Below are positions 51,559 to 60,604 of a stretch of DNA of 64,000 nt, one piece after another. The notes below the pieces were generated by a model. It worked only from the letters and a program-made list of their open reading frames with translations, made no database searches and had not been told where the DNA came from. The translations under genes were made by a program, and so were the position numbers. The stretch's first letter is position 1. Each line of letters opens with the position of its first letter. The DNA is from Streptomyces sp. SW4 (GTDB lineage Bacteria > Actinomycetota > Actinomycetes > Streptomycetales > Streptomycetaceae), in the NCBI GenBank assembly GCA_003248315.1, contig QKWM01000004.1, positions 2,415,001 through 2,479,000 of the forward strand, given 5' to 3'.

Positions 51559-51720
51559 TACCCCAACACGCCGATGGGCCGGGTCGGCGCGGCCCATGAG
51601 ATCGCGGGCGCGGTCGTCTGCCTGCTCTCGGACGCCGCGTCCTACGTCACCGCCGCCGAACTGGCGGTCGACGGCGGCTGGACCACCGGCCCGACGGTCG
51701 CCCACGTCAGGGGGAAGTGA
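51559..51720 (+). pseudogene. 3' remnant of a second SDR gene
   Basis: A frame reading NTPMGRVGAAHEIAGAVVCL ... SYVTAAELAVDGGWTTGPTV, ending TGA 51718-51720, is an SDR C-terminus (PMGRVGxxxEIAxAVxFL and VDGG signatures). Nothing upstream supplies the nucleotide-binding half: the intact SDR stops at 51538, only 20 bases before. It is a truncated paralogue left by deletion. Confidence 0.8.
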
Positions 51721-51735
51721 CCCCGGCGGCGCCGG

Positions 51736-52096
51736 TCAGTAGACGAGGGCCTGTGTGTCGTCGGCGAGGGCCTCCTGCACGAAGACCTGCGCGCCGGCGA
51801 TCCGCACGCCCTCCAGGACGTCCTTCTCGGTGATCTCCCGGCGGGCGGCGCACTGGGTGCACAGGGTGATCCGGCCCGCCGCCAGCACGGAGTCGATCAG
51901 CTCCGGCAGCGGCGCCGCGTGCGGCAGCTCGAACTCCGCGGCCCGGCCCGGCAGGGCGAACCAGGACGACTCCCCGGTCAGCCACAGGGACACCTCGACC
52001 CGCTGGCCACGGCCACCGCCGCGACGGTAAACGCCTGCGAGCAGCGCTCGGGGCGTCGGCCCCCGCGGTCACCTTGATCACCAGCTTCTTCGCCAT
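51736..52096 (-). CDS. DsrE-family protein
   Basis: About 120 residues. It starts MAKKLVIKVTAGADAPERCS after correction and continues SLWLTGESSWFALPGRAAEF ... RITLCTQCAARREITEKDVL. Cys in LCTQC corresponds to the sulfur-handling Cys of DsrE-like proteins. Two frame breaks around 52050 and 51995. Possibly involved in sulfur relay, by family. Confidence 0.8.
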
Positions 52097-52228
52097 GGCC
52101 GAATCGTAGTCAACCCGCCCGAAGCGCCGGGAGGCCCGTGGGACCCACCTCACCGGGAGGGCCGGGCCGGGGCCGCGTAAGCTGGGGCCCGGCCCTGTGC
52201 ACACCACCGCCCGCTCAAGGAGCACCCC

Positions 52229-52327
52229 GTGATCGTCTTCTTCGAAGCCCTGCTGGTCCTGGTCTGCGTCGGCGTGCTCGCCTTCGCCGGGCTGACCGTG
52301 AAGAAGCTGTACCAGGGCCAGCGCTGA
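52229..52327 (+). CDS. 32-residue single-span membrane peptide
   Basis: GTG start after AAGGAGCACCCC. Reads VIVFFEALLVLVCVGVLAFA then GLTVKKLYQGQR: one membrane helix and a short basic cytoplasmic tail. Good ribosome site and clean stop support a real micro-protein. Function unknown. Confidence 0.65.
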   Translation: MIVFFEALLVLVCVGVLAFAGLTVKKLYQGQR

Positions 52328-52366
52328 CCGCCCGATCACCCCGACGTACGAAACGCTGAGCCGCTC

Positions 52367-52940
52367 ATGATCGAGATCCCGTCCGACCTCCACAAGGACC
52401 TCGTCCCGCTCGCCTTCCTGCTCGGCAACTGGGCGGGCGCGGGCGTCCACGACTTCCCCGGCGCCGAGAAGTGCAACTTCGGGCAGGAGGTCACCTTCAC
52501 CCACGACGGCCGGGACTTCCTCGAGTACCGCTCCCACACCTGGGTGCTCGACAAGGACGGCAACAAGGTCAGGCCGCTGGAGACCGAGTACGGCTTCTGG
52601 CGCATCGACTCCGCCCGCAAGGTCGAGGTGACGCTGACCCGCGACGACGGCGTCATCGAGATCTGGTACGGCGAGATGGCCGACCAGAAGCCCCAGATCG
52701 ACCTGGTCACGGACGCGGTGGCGCGCACGCCCGGCTCCCGCCCTACACCGGCGGCAAGCGGCTGTACGGCTACGTCAAGAGCGACCTGATGTGGGTCGGC
52801 GAGAAGCAGACCCCGAGGTCGAGCTGCGCCCCTACATGTCCGCGCACCTGAAGAAGGTCGTCACGCCCGAGGAGGTCGAGCGCTGGGCCAAGGCCCTCCC
52901 GGACGACCTGCCGGACGACGGGATCGCCTTCTTCAAGTAG
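52367..52940 (+). CDS. Nitrobindin-like FABP-family heme protein
   Basis: About 191 residues. The N-terminal GNWAGAG motif is the nitrobindin GxWxGxG signature, followed by beta-barrel strands (QEVTFTHDGRDFLEYRSHTW, GFWRID). Two bases seem missing (near 52733 and 52815), and the restored C-terminus is RPYMSAHLKKVVTPEEVERW ... DDGIAFFK. Bacterial nitrobindins bind heme and detoxify peroxynitrite; whether the axial His is kept I did not confirm. It sits just upstream of nur. Confidence 0.83.
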
Positions 52941-52956
52941 TCCTAGACTGGCCGGT

Positions 52957-53392
52957 GTGGTGAGCACCGACTGGAAGAGCGATCTGCGGCAGCGCGGCTA
53001 CCGGCTGACCCCGCAGCGGCAACTCGTGCTCGAAGCCGTGGACACCCTGGAGCACGCGACCCCGACGACATCCTCAGCGAGGTGAGGAAGACGGCGTCGG
53101 GGTCAACATTTCCACGGTCTACCGGACGCTGGAGCTGCTGGAGGAGCTGGGGCTGGTCAGCCACGCCCATCTGGGGCACGGCGCCCCGACCTACCACCTG
53201 GCGGACCGGCACCATCACATCCACCTCGTCTGCCGCGACTGCACGACGGTGATCGAGGCCGATCTGTCGGTGGCCGCCGAGTTCACCGCCAAGCTCCGCG
53301 AGGAGTTCGGCTTCGACACCGACATGAAGCACTTCGCGATCTTCGGGCGGTGCGAGGACTGTTCCCTGAAGGGCTCAACTACCGAGTCGTAG
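52957..53392 (+). CDS. nur: Nickel-responsive Fur-family regulator Nur
   Basis: 145 residues after adding two bases, the size expected for Nur. DNA-binding helix STDWKSDLRQRGYRLTPQRQ and VNISTVYRTLELLEELGLVS. Metal-site segments DRHHHIHLVCRDC and FGRCEDCSLKG are present. Nur represses nickel uptake and the iron superoxide dismutase gene in streptomycetes when nickel is plentiful. Missing bases are a C near 53060 (HATPDDIL) and a G near 53098 (TASGVNIST). GTG 52957 or 52960 starts it. Confidence 0.9.
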
Positions 53393-53401
53393 GCTAGGCG
53401 T

Positions 53402-54363
53402 ATGAAGAGCCCTTGCTGTCCCTGCCCGGCGCCGTCCCGCCGAGGGCGTGGACGAAGGCGTCGCCGCGCACTACGGCGACCTGTTCCGCGAGCAGCGCGC
53501 CCTCGCCGACGGCACCGGATTCGTCGACCTCTCCCACCGGGGCGTCGTCACCGTCACCGGCGAGGACCGGCTGAGCTGGCTGCACCTGCTGCTCACCCAG
53601 CACGTCAGCGAGCTGCCTCCCGGCCGGGCCACCGAGGCGCTGATCCTCTCCGCCAACGGCCACATCGAGCACGCGCTGTACCTCGTCGACGACGGCGCGA
53701 CCGTCTGGGCCCACGTCGAGCCCGGCACCCGGGAGGCGCTGATCGCCTACCTGGAGTCGATGAAGTTCTTCTACAAGGTCGAGGTCGCCGACCGCACCGA
53801 CGACCACGCGGTCGTCCACCTGCCCGCCGGGTCCATCGCCGAGGCACCCGAGGGCGTCGTCGTACGGGAGACGCCGTACGGCCGTGACCTCTTCCTGCCC
53901 GCGCGCGGCTGGAGGCGTTCGCCGCCGAGGCCGGGCCGCCCGCCGGGCTCCTCGCCTACGAGGCGCTGCGCGTCGAGCAGCACCGGCCCCGGCTCGGTTT
54001 CGAGACCGACCACCGCACCATCCCGCACGAGCTGGGCTGGATCGGCACGGCCGTGCATCTGCAGAAGGGCTGCTACCGGGCCAGGAGACCGTCGCCCGGG
54101 TGCAGAACCTCGGCAAGCCGCCGCGCCGGCTGGTCTTCCTGCACCTCGACGGCAGCGAGGTCCATCTGCCGGCGCCCGGCACCGAGGTCAGGCTCGCGGA
54201 CGACGGGCCCGACGGGCGGAAGGTCGGGTTCGTCACCACGTCGGTGCGCCACCACGAGCTGGGCCCGGTCGCCCTCGCCCTGGTGAAGCGGAACGTTCCG
54301 GTGGACGCCCGGCTGCTGGCCGGGGACACGGCCGCCGCACAGGAGACGGTCGTCGAGCCGTAG
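53402..54363 (+). CDS. ygfZ: YgfZ/GcvT-like folate-binding protein
   Basis: About 321 residues. The signature KGCYRGQETVARVQNLGKPP is intact after correcting one base, and FVDLSHRGVVTVTGEDRLSW opens the folate-binding fold. YgfZ proteins support repair or assembly of certain iron-sulfur enzymes using tetrahydrofolate. Four one-base losses (two within the first 50 bases, then near 53912 and 54083) split it; corrected length 322 codons. ATG 53402, 9 bases after nur. Confidence 0.92.
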
Positions 54364-54450
54364 GAGCCGGCCGGCCCCGGATCCGAGGCCGGCCCGGTCC
54401 TGGGCTCCGGCCGGCGGGGCCGGCACCGGAGCGCGGTGGCGGGGCCGGCC
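54364..54450. terminator. GC-rich convergent gap with overlapping stems
   Basis: Between the ygfZ and dtd stops. It contains several nested inverted repeats of GCCGGCC/GGCCGGC type that could end both transcripts. A single best stem cannot be chosen by eye. Confidence 0.45.
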
Positions 54451-54876
54451 TCAGATCTCCAGCAGGACCGTGAACGGGCCGTCGTTGGTCAGGCCCACCC
54501 GCATCTGCGCGCCGAACCGGCCCGTCGCCACCGTCGCGCCCAGTGCGCGCAGCTGCGCCACCACCTCGTCGACCAGCGGTTCGGCCACGTCACCGGGCGC
54601 CGCGGCGCTCCAGGTGGGGCGGCGGCCCTTGCGGGCGTCGCCGTAGAGCGTGAACTGGCTGATCACCAGCAGCGGTGCGTCGATGTCGCTGCACGAGCGC
54701 TCGTCGTGCAGCACGCGCAGCGACCAGAGCTTGCGGGCCAGCTGGGCGGCCTTCTCCTTGGTGTCGTCGTGGGTGACGCCGACCAGGACGCACAGCCCCT
54801 CGCCCTCGATCGCGCCGACCGTCTCGCCGTCCACGACGACGCTCGCGCCGTCCACCCTCTGTACCACTGCACGCAT
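54451..54876 (-). CDS. dtd: D-aminoacyl-tRNA deacylase
   Basis: Intact 141 residues from ATG 54876 (MRAVVQRVDGASVVVDGETV). Active-site motifs SQFTLYGDARKG and the C-terminal LTNDGPFTVLLEI (Gly-cisPro loop) are the DTD hallmarks. It removes D-amino acids, and glycine misloaded on tRNA-Ala. Confidence 0.95.
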   Translation of the reverse strand: MRAVVQRVDGASVVVDGETVGAIEGEGLCVLVGVTHDDTKEKAAQLARKLWSLRVLHDERSCSDIDAPLLVISQFTLYGDARKGRRPTWSAAAPGDVAEPLVDEVVAQLRALGATVATGRFGAQMRVGLTNDGPFTVLLEI

Positions 54877-55043
54877 GCGGCCATGATGCCGTGCGCCCCC
54901 GGGCGCCGTCACACGACCCCGTACGGGGTTTCTTTTCGCTCCCTAACCCCCATCTGGGGCCGATCGGGGGCACTCGGACACATAGCGGCCACGTCTGGTG
55001 GCACGATGTGCCCAGACGCCGGTCGAGGGGACGGTAGAGGCAC

Positions 55044-55658
55044 ATGAGCACACCGAGCACCGGGCAGCCGCCCGGAGTCGTCGCGTTGACGTACGCGGTC
55101 GGCCGGGAGGCCATCAGGCCGCCCGTGCAGCGCACGGACAGCCCCGAGCTGCCCGTGGAGACGGGGCGCGACCTGACCGCGCTGAGCCTGCCCGAACTGC
55201 GCACGCTGCGCCGGGAGGCCCAGCGCGAGGAGGCCGACCTCAGCTATGTACGACGGCTGCTGCAGGGGCGGATCGACATCCTCCGCGCGGAGCTGGCCCG
55301 GCGCCGGCCGGGCGCCGTCGTGGCGACGCCGGAGCCGTCCGTCGTCGAGCGGCTGTCGGAGATCCTCGCCGACGGCCCGGCCCGGCACCGTTCCTCCGCC
55401 CGCCACGTGACCCTGGGCACGCCGCACGGCGAGGAGTACCGGCGGCTGGCCGACGAGATGCTCGGCGAGGTGGAGCTGTCGGACCTGACGGCCCGCACCG
55501 AGCCGGAACTGACCGCCGCGATGGGGCGGCTGGTCCGCTACGAGCAGCAGGTCTCCCGGCGCCGGCAGCGGCTGCAGCGCACGGCCGACGGCTGCAGCGC
55601 CGAGATCGCGCGCCGGTACCGTGAGGGGGAGGCACAAGTCGACGACCTGCTCGTGTGA
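55044..55658 (+). CDS. rsiG: c-di-GMP-dependent anti-sigma factor RsiG
   Basis: Intact 204 residues. Two copies of the c-di-GMP-binding pattern E(X)3S(X)2R(X)3Q(X)3D are visible: EADLSYVRRLLQGRID and EQQVSRRRQRLQRTAD, each on a long helix. RsiG with bound c-di-GMP holds the sporulation sigma factor WhiG inactive in streptomycetes. ATG 55044 after AGAGG. The paired motifs make this a confident call. Confidence 0.93.
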   Translation: MSTPSTGQPPGVVALTYAVGREAIRPPVQRTDSPELPVETGRDLTALSLPELRTLRREAQREEADLSYVRRLLQGRIDILRAELARRRPGAVVATPEPSVVERLSEILADGPARHRSSARHVTLGTPHGEEYRRLADEMLGEVELSDLTARTEPELTAAMGRLVRYEQQVSRRRQRLQRTADGCSAEIARRYREGEAQVDDLLV

Positions 55659-55958
55659 TCCGCGGGCCCGGTGACCCCGGGCCGCCGGCCGGGCGGGTCC
55701 CTCGCCGGAAGACCACCGCCGATGCCCGCGTCCGCCGCGCCCTGGGGCCGGTCCTGGCGCGCGCCCCGGCCCTGATGGGCGTGGACGCCCCGGTCCTGGA
55801 GCGCATCGGCCGGGCCCTGCTGCCGGGCGGGGGCCGGCAGGTGGGGGGAGATCCGGGCGGTGTTCCGAGGGCGGTACGCGTTCCGTCGCCGCGGACGGCG
55901 GGCCGGGCCGTGCGAAATCACCGCGACGGCGGCGCGGCCCGCCGCCTAACGTGAGGCC
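55659..55958. other. Gap without a supported gene
   Basis: 300 GC-rich bases between rsiG and the acetyltransferase gene. A plus-strand frame is open across it (including RRALGPVLARAPALMGVDAP) but has no ribosome site and an atypical composition. It could be a decayed fragment; nothing firmer is seen. Confidence 0.5.
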
Positions 55959-57215
55959 ATGACCCGCCCTGCCGACATCGACGTACGTCCCATCACCGAG
56001 TCCGAGTTCGCCGACTGGAACCGTGCCCTGAACACCGGGTTCCTGATGGCCCCCACCAGCCCCGAGGAGGTGGTGCGGGACCGCGCCCGGCAGTTCGTCC
56101 CCGGGCGGCTGCTCGGCGCCTTCGACGGCGACCGCTGCGTGGCGACCTTCCGGTCCTTCGCCCAGGAGATCACCGCCGTCGGCGGCGCCCTCCTCCCGTC
56201 CGACGCCGTCTCCAACGTCACCGTCAGCCCCACGCACCGCCGCCGCGGACTGCTCAGCCGCATGATGGAGCAGGACCTGGCGGCGGCGAGGGAACGCGGG
56301 GACGTCGTCGCGACGCTGATCGCGGCCGAGTACCCGATCTACGGCCGGTACGGCTTCGGCCCGGCCACCACGATGACCGAGTGGACGATCGACGTGCCGC
56401 GGGCCGGCCTCGACCCGCGCTGGGCCGGCCCGGAGGACGGCGGCCGGATCGACCTGGTCGACGCCGAGGAGGTCCGCAAGACCGGCCCGGAGCTGTTCGA
56501 GCGGCTGCGCCGGGCCCAGCCGGGCGCCGTCAGCAAGCCGGAGCCGTGGTGGCGCGTCCAGACCGGCGACCTGCGCTTCCAGCCGGAGTGGACCGAGCCC
56601 TTCTTCGCCGTGTACCGCTCCGCGGCCGGCGAGGTCGAGGGCATGGTGGCGTACACGGCGGACGACAGGTGGGGCGATGCCAAGCAGCCGCTGAACACCG
56701 CGTCCGTGAAGTGGCTGATCGGTCTGACGCCGGCCGCCGACCGGGCGCTGTGGCGCTACCTGTGCTCGATCGACTGGATCACCACGGTCAAGAGCGGCTG
56801 GCGGGCCCCGGACGACCTGCTCCCGCACTTCCTGCCGGATCCGCGGGCGGCCAGGATCACCACGCAGGCGGACTGGCTGTGGGTGCGGATCCTGGACGTC
56901 GTCCGCGCCCTGGAGGGGCGGACCTACGAGGCCCCGGGGTCGCTGGTGCTGGAGGTGGCCGACCCGGCCGGGACGGCCGGCGGGCGGTGGCGGCTGGAGG
57001 CCGCGGAGACCGGGGAGGCGTCCTGCACGCCGACCACCGAGAGCGCCGAACTCGCCCTCGACGTACGGGACCTGGCGACGCTGTGGCTCGGTGACGAGTC
57101 GGCGGTGCGGCTGGCGGCGCTGGGCCGGGTGCGGGAAGAACGAGCGGGCGCCGCCCGGAAGGCAGACGCCCTGCTGCGTACGTCCAGGCGGCCGTGGTGC
57201 CCGGACATGTTCTGA
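55959..57215 (+). CDS. Eis-like GNAT acetyltransferase
   Basis: Intact 418 residues. The N-terminal GNAT domain has the acetyl-CoA loop VTVSPTHRRRGLLSRMM and YPIYGRYGFGPAT; the second GNAT-like region and a C-terminal SCP2-like domain (LALDVRDLATLWLGDESAVR) follow, as in Eis. The protein ends in Phe as in Eis, where the terminal carboxylate is catalytic. Eis enzymes acetylate several amines of aminoglycosides and other substrates; the natural substrate here is unknown. Confidence 0.9.
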   Translation: MTRPADIDVRPITESEFADWNRALNTGFLMAPTSPEEVVRDRARQFVPGRLLGAFDGDRCVATFRSFAQEITAVGGALLPSDAVSNVTVSPTHRRRGLLSRMMEQDLAAARERGDVVATLIAAEYPIYGRYGFGPATTMTEWTIDVPRAGLDPRWAGPEDGGRIDLVDAEEVRKTGPELFERLRRAQPGAVSKPEPWWRVQTGDLRFQPEWTEPFFAVYRSAAGEVEGMVAYTADDRWGDAKQPLNTASVKWLIGLTPAADRALWRYLCSIDWITTVKSGWRAPDDLLPHFLPDPRAARITTQADWLWVRILDVVRALEGRTYEAPGSLVLEVADPAGTAGGRWRLEAAETGEASCTPTTESAELALDVRDLATLWLGDESAVRLAALGRVREERAGAARKADALLRTSRRPWCPDMF

Positions 57216-57272
57216 CCTCGCTCCCTCCTGCCGACGACGGGTGGGCGTATCCGTAGCGTGCTCGTCGGCCGA

Positions 57273-57307
57273 CCGGGCTCCCGGCTCCCCTCCGGAAGGG
57301 AGCCCGG
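57273..57307 (+). terminator. Terminator after the acetyltransferase gene
   Basis: Perfect 10-base arms (CCGGGCTCCC / GGGAGCCCGG) with a 15-base loop, 58 bases after the stop. Confidence 0.8.
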
Positions 57308-57364
57308 ACGGCTCACGACTCCGATGAGGTCGGCCAACCATCCTGAGAACTGACCATGTTGCTC

Positions 57365-57381
57365 AAGTTGGCTGCCAACTT
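57365..57381. promoter_or_regulatory. GntR operator upstream of the devA paralogue
   Basis: AAGTTGG-CTG-CCAACTT, perfect 7-base arms, 87 bases before the GTG start, in a lower-GC promoter zone. Its GTTGG/CCAAC core is shared with the sites upstream of devA. Confidence 0.72.
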
Positions 57382-57467
57382 CACTGTACTTATCTCCGCT
57401 TGGACGCGTCTCATAACCACCTTCCGCTGAACTGCCCAAAGATGGCGAGAAGTTGTAGTGTTTGGTC

Positions 57468-58373
57468 GTGGACCCGGAACACGCCTCCGCCACTGGACGG
57501 AAGAGGTCACAGCGGCCACAGAGAACACCCCGCGAGGTGGCCGACGAGCTGCGCGCCCGGATCAGGTCCGGCGTGCCGGCGCCGGGCCGGCGCATGCCCA
57601 CCCAGGCCCGTCTGGCCGAGGAGTTCGGCGTCGAGCGCGGCACCGTCCGCCAGGCGCTGCGCATCCTCCAGTCCGAGGGGCTGCTCACCAACGTGACCAA
57701 GGGCGCCCCGGCCACCGTCGCGCCCGACCTCGGCCAGGCGCTGACCGGCCCCGCGGCCCCGCCGCTGCCCACCACGGTGGCGCTCACCTCCCGGATCGCC
57801 GCCGCGTTCGCCGCGCCCCAGGTCGTCATCGACGCCCTGTGCCTGACCTCGGTCTCCCTCAACCTCGCGCTCGGCGAGCCGCTGCGGGAGATCCACGCCG
57901 GGCGCATGAAACCGGCCAAGATCGACGTCCGGGTCCTGCTGCCCTCCCGTGACATCGACCTCGCCTTCCCGGTGCCGGTCCGGGGGCACGACGAGGACCA
58001 TCTGGTCCACGAGCGGTGGGTGGCCCAGCGCAACGCCCAGGGGCAGGTCCTCCAGCACAATCTGCTGGCCCTGCGCGCCACGCACGGCATCGACGTGCGG
58101 GTGCGGTTCCGCGCGCTGCCGTTCACGCCCCCCGTGAAGCTGTACCTGCTCAACGGGTCGGAGGCGCTGTTCGCCTACTACACGCTCACCCGGCGGGAGC
58201 AGGAGATCGACCACGAGCACCTGGAGATGTACGACGCGGAGGGCACCCGGTCGATGCTGTTCGCCTTCACGCAGGGTGCCGCCGCGCGGGACACGACGTT
58301 CGTCGAGCAGTCGCACCTGTGGTTCGACGCGCTGTGGGAGACGATCAGTTCGGAGCTGGTGCTCACGGCCTGA
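57468..58373 (+). CDS. GntR-family regulator, DevA paralogue
   Basis: Intact 301 residues from GTG 57468 (VDPEHASATGRKRS). The N-terminal winged HTH is EVADELRARIRSGVPAPGRR then TQARLAEEFGVERGTVRQAL. The C-terminal part (LMPSRDIDLAFPVPVR-like LLPSRDIDLAFP ... THGIDVRVRFRALPFTPPVK) is nearly shared with devA at 58746. In S. coelicolor this is the devA-like gene upstream of devA. The start codon lies within 20 bases of a TAGTGT -10-like element, suggesting a very short leader. Confidence 0.9.
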   Translation: MDPEHASATGRKRSQRPQRTPREVADELRARIRSGVPAPGRRMPTQARLAEEFGVERGTVRQALRILQSEGLLTNVTKGAPATVAPDLGQALTGPAAPPLPTTVALTSRIAAAFAAPQVVIDALCLTSVSLNLALGEPLREIHAGRMKPAKIDVRVLLPSRDIDLAFPVPVRGHDEDHLVHERWVAQRNAQGQVLQHNLLALRATHGIDVRVRFRALPFTPPVKLYLLNGSEALFAYYTLTRREQEIDHEHLEMYDAEGTRSMLFAFTQGAAARDTTFVEQSHLWFDALWETISSELVLTA

Positions 58374-58409
58374 CGTCTCCCACGGTTTTTTCTCCCGGGC
58401 CCTGCCCGG

Positions 58410-58598
58410 TCACAGGGCGGGCCCCGCGACCAGCAGGGCGAGCAGCACCGCCCCGGCCGAGCTGACGGACGGGCTCTTCGCCTTGACGCCCACGGTGAGC
58501 AGCAGGAGACCGACGATGCCGGCCCCGCCGTACTGCCACTGCACGAGCTGTTCGAAAGCGACGACGAAGATCGCGGAGACGAGGGCGAGGACTGGCAT
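58410..58598 (-). CDS. Small two-helix membrane protein between the GntR genes
   Basis: 62 residues from ATG 58598, which follows GAAGGGGGAAAGACC. Hydrophobic throughout (LALVSAIFVVAFEQLVQWQY; GIVGLLLLTVGVKAKSPSVS; GAVLLALLVAGPAL). Divergent from devA and convergent with the paralogue. Function unknown. Confidence 0.75.
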   Translation of the reverse strand: MPVLALVSAIFVVAFEQLVQWQYGGAGIVGLLLLTVGVKAKSPSVSSAGAVLLALLVAGPAL

Positions 58599-58631
58599 GG
58601 TCTTTCCCCCTTCGGAAGTGGAGCTTCCGCA

Positions 58632-58733
58632 CCAACTCGGAAGAGTTGGCAACCAACTCTGCTTGAGTTGTCCCCACTTGGCTACTACCTATAAACAACT
58701 CCCAAACAACTCCCCGTAGATGGGTAGGAGTTG
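58632..58733. promoter_or_regulatory. Array of CAACTC/GAGTTG sites upstream of devA
   Basis: CCAACTC-GGAA-GAGTTGG (58632-58649), CAACTC-TGCTT-GAGTTG (58654-58670), CAACTC at 58696 and 58707, and GAGTTG at 58728. Seven half-sites lie within 102 bases between the small membrane gene and devA. This fits the reported negative autoregulation of devA. Confidence 0.8.
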
Positions 58734-58745
58734 TACCGTTTGGCT

Positions 58746-59623
58746 GTGACCCAGGAGAACGTGGCAGTGAACGGCAGCGGCAGGTCCTCGTCCCAGGAGA
58801 TCGCCGACGTGCTGCGCGAGCGCATCCGCGTCGGCGAGCTCAAGGCCGGTGACCGCCTGCCCACCCAGGCCGAGCTGGCCGAGGAGTTCGGCGTCGAGCG
58901 CGGCGCCGTCCGCCAGGCCCTGCGGGCACTCCAGGAGGACGGGCTGCTCAGCAACGTCAGCAAGGGCAGCCCGCCGCGCATCGCCGCCCCGGCGCCGGCC
59001 CGCGGCGCACCGCAGCCGGCGATGGTCGCGCTGGCCCCCGGCTGAAGGAGGCCTTCACCGCCCCGCAGGTCCGCGTCGACGCCGCCTGCCTGACCGCCGA
59101 GACCCTGATGATCGCCCTCGGTGAGCCGCTGCGCCTGATCCACGAGGGCAGCATCCGGCCGGAGTCGGTCGACGTCCGCGTGCTCATGCCCTCCCGGGAC
59201 ATCAACCTGGCCTTCCCCGTCTCCGTCGACGCCCCCGGCGACGGCCCCGAGGACCCCGTCCACGAACGCTGGCTGCAGATGCGCAACGCCCAGGCCCGCG
59301 TCCTCGAGCACAATCTGCACGCCGTACGGGCCACGCACGGCATCGACGTCCGCGTCCGGTTCCGCGCCCTGCCCTTCACGCCGCCGGTGAAGCTGTACCT
59401 GCTCAACCGCGAGGAGGCGCTGATGGGCTACTACATGCTCACCCGGCGCGAGGAGGAGTGGGGCAGCCGCACCCTGGAGATGTACGACGCCCTCGGATCG
59501 CAGTCCCTGCTGTTCTCCTTCCTGCGGCGCGCGGGCCACCGGGACGCCGCGTTCGTGACCGAATCCGAGAAGTGGTTCGACGCCCTCTGGGAAACCATCA
59601 CGTCGGACCTGACACTCTCCTAG
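58746..59623 (+). CDS. devA: GntR-family developmental regulator DevA
   Basis: About 292 residues. HTH EIADVLRERIRVGELKAGDR then TQAELAEEFGVERGAVRQAL. The C-terminal domain (VLMPSRDINLAFPVSVDAPG, THGIDVRVRFRALPFTPPVK) is shared with the upstream paralogue. The GTG start at 58746 is only 13 bases after the last operator half-site. One C is missing near 59037 (restores LAPRLKEAFTAPQVRV). In S. coelicolor devA is needed for normal aerial growth and is followed by devE, as here. Confidence 0.88.
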
Positions 59624-60366
59624 TGACTTCCGATCCGGCGCAGACTGAAGCGGTGACGGCATCGACAGAGGACCTGCGGAGACTGCTCGCCCCGGTCCGG
59701 TACGTCCTGTGGGACCTGGACGGGCCGATCTGCCGGCTGTTCGCCGGCCATCCGGCCGACGGGGTGGCGCGGGAGCTGGTGAAACTGGTCGACCGGCTGG
59801 GGCTGGGCGCGCTGCTGACACCGTCCGAGCGCGAGCACCGGGACCCGCACGCCGTGCTGCTCGGCGTCAGCGGCCGGCACCCCGGCAACGACCTGGTCGG
59901 CGCCCTGGAGGAGTGGGTCACCCGGCAGGAACTCCAGGCCGTGCCGGGCGCGTTCCCCACCCCGCACGCCGACCCGCTCATCAGGACCTGGTCGGCCCTG
60001 GGCGCCGTCTTCGCCGTCACCACGAACAACTCGCCGCGCGCGGCCACCGCCTACCTGCGCACCAGGGGCCTGGAACGCTGCTTCGCGTACGTCTACGGCC
60101 GCACCGCCGACCTCGGCCTGATGAAGCCCCACCCGCACTGCCTGCTCCAGGCCCTGAACGTCATGGGCGCCGACCCCGCGCAGGCCCTCATGCTCGGCGA
60201 CGCCCCGACCGACTTCGAGGCCGCCCGCAAGGCCCGCGTGCCCTTCCTCGGCTACGCCCGCAACGAGGCGAAGGCCCACGCCCTGCTGGAGGCGGGCGTG
60301 GGCCGCTCCCGCATCGTCACGGACCTGTCCGCCGTACGGGCCGCGCTGGTGCCGCGGGCCCGGTGA
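59623..60366 (+). CDS. devE: HAD-family phosphatase DevE
   Basis: Intact 247 residues from GTG 59623, whose G is the last base of the devA stop (TAGTG). GTG 59653 is an alternative. HAD motif I is WDLDGPICRLF, motif II VTTNNSPRA, motif III MKPHP and motif IV MLGDAPTDFEAARKA. A small-molecule or protein phosphatase; co-transcribed with devA. Confidence 0.88.
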   Translation: MTSDPAQTEAVTASTEDLRRLLAPVRYVLWDLDGPICRLFAGHPADGVARELVKLVDRLGLGALLTPSEREHRDPHAVLLGVSGRHPGNDLVGALEEWVTRQELQAVPGAFPTPHADPLIRTWSALGAVFAVTTNNSPRAATAYLRTRGLERCFAYVYGRTADLGLMKPHPHCLLQALNVMGADPAQALMLGDAPTDFEAARKARVPFLGYARNEAKAHALLEAGVGRSRIVTDLSAVRAALVPRAR

Positions 60367-60604
60367 GGCTCGGGCGATGCTCAGGCCGGTGTGCTGTAGC
60401 ATTCCCGCACCGATCGAGCAAACGCTCACTCCGACGCGTACGGGACGGAGCCACGGACCGGCTTCGAACAGGGCGTGCGCGGTGTCCCGCCCAAGGGTGG
60501 CGACTCACCCGTAGGGCCCAAGCGGACGCCTCTTCCGTGTGCGTGACCGCCGTCGCGCGCCTACCGTCTGCCATACCGTCCCCCTTCTCGTACCGGAGCG
60601 GCCC

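Noticed and set aside
55655..55954. 99-codon frame after rsiG
   Set aside because: No ribosome site, GTG overlap only by chance, no recognisable family; left as an empty gap.
60367..60604. tRNA or small RNA gene between devE and the APH-like gene
   Set aside because: No cloverleaf or clear stem-loop set could be drawn; left as a plain intergenic region.
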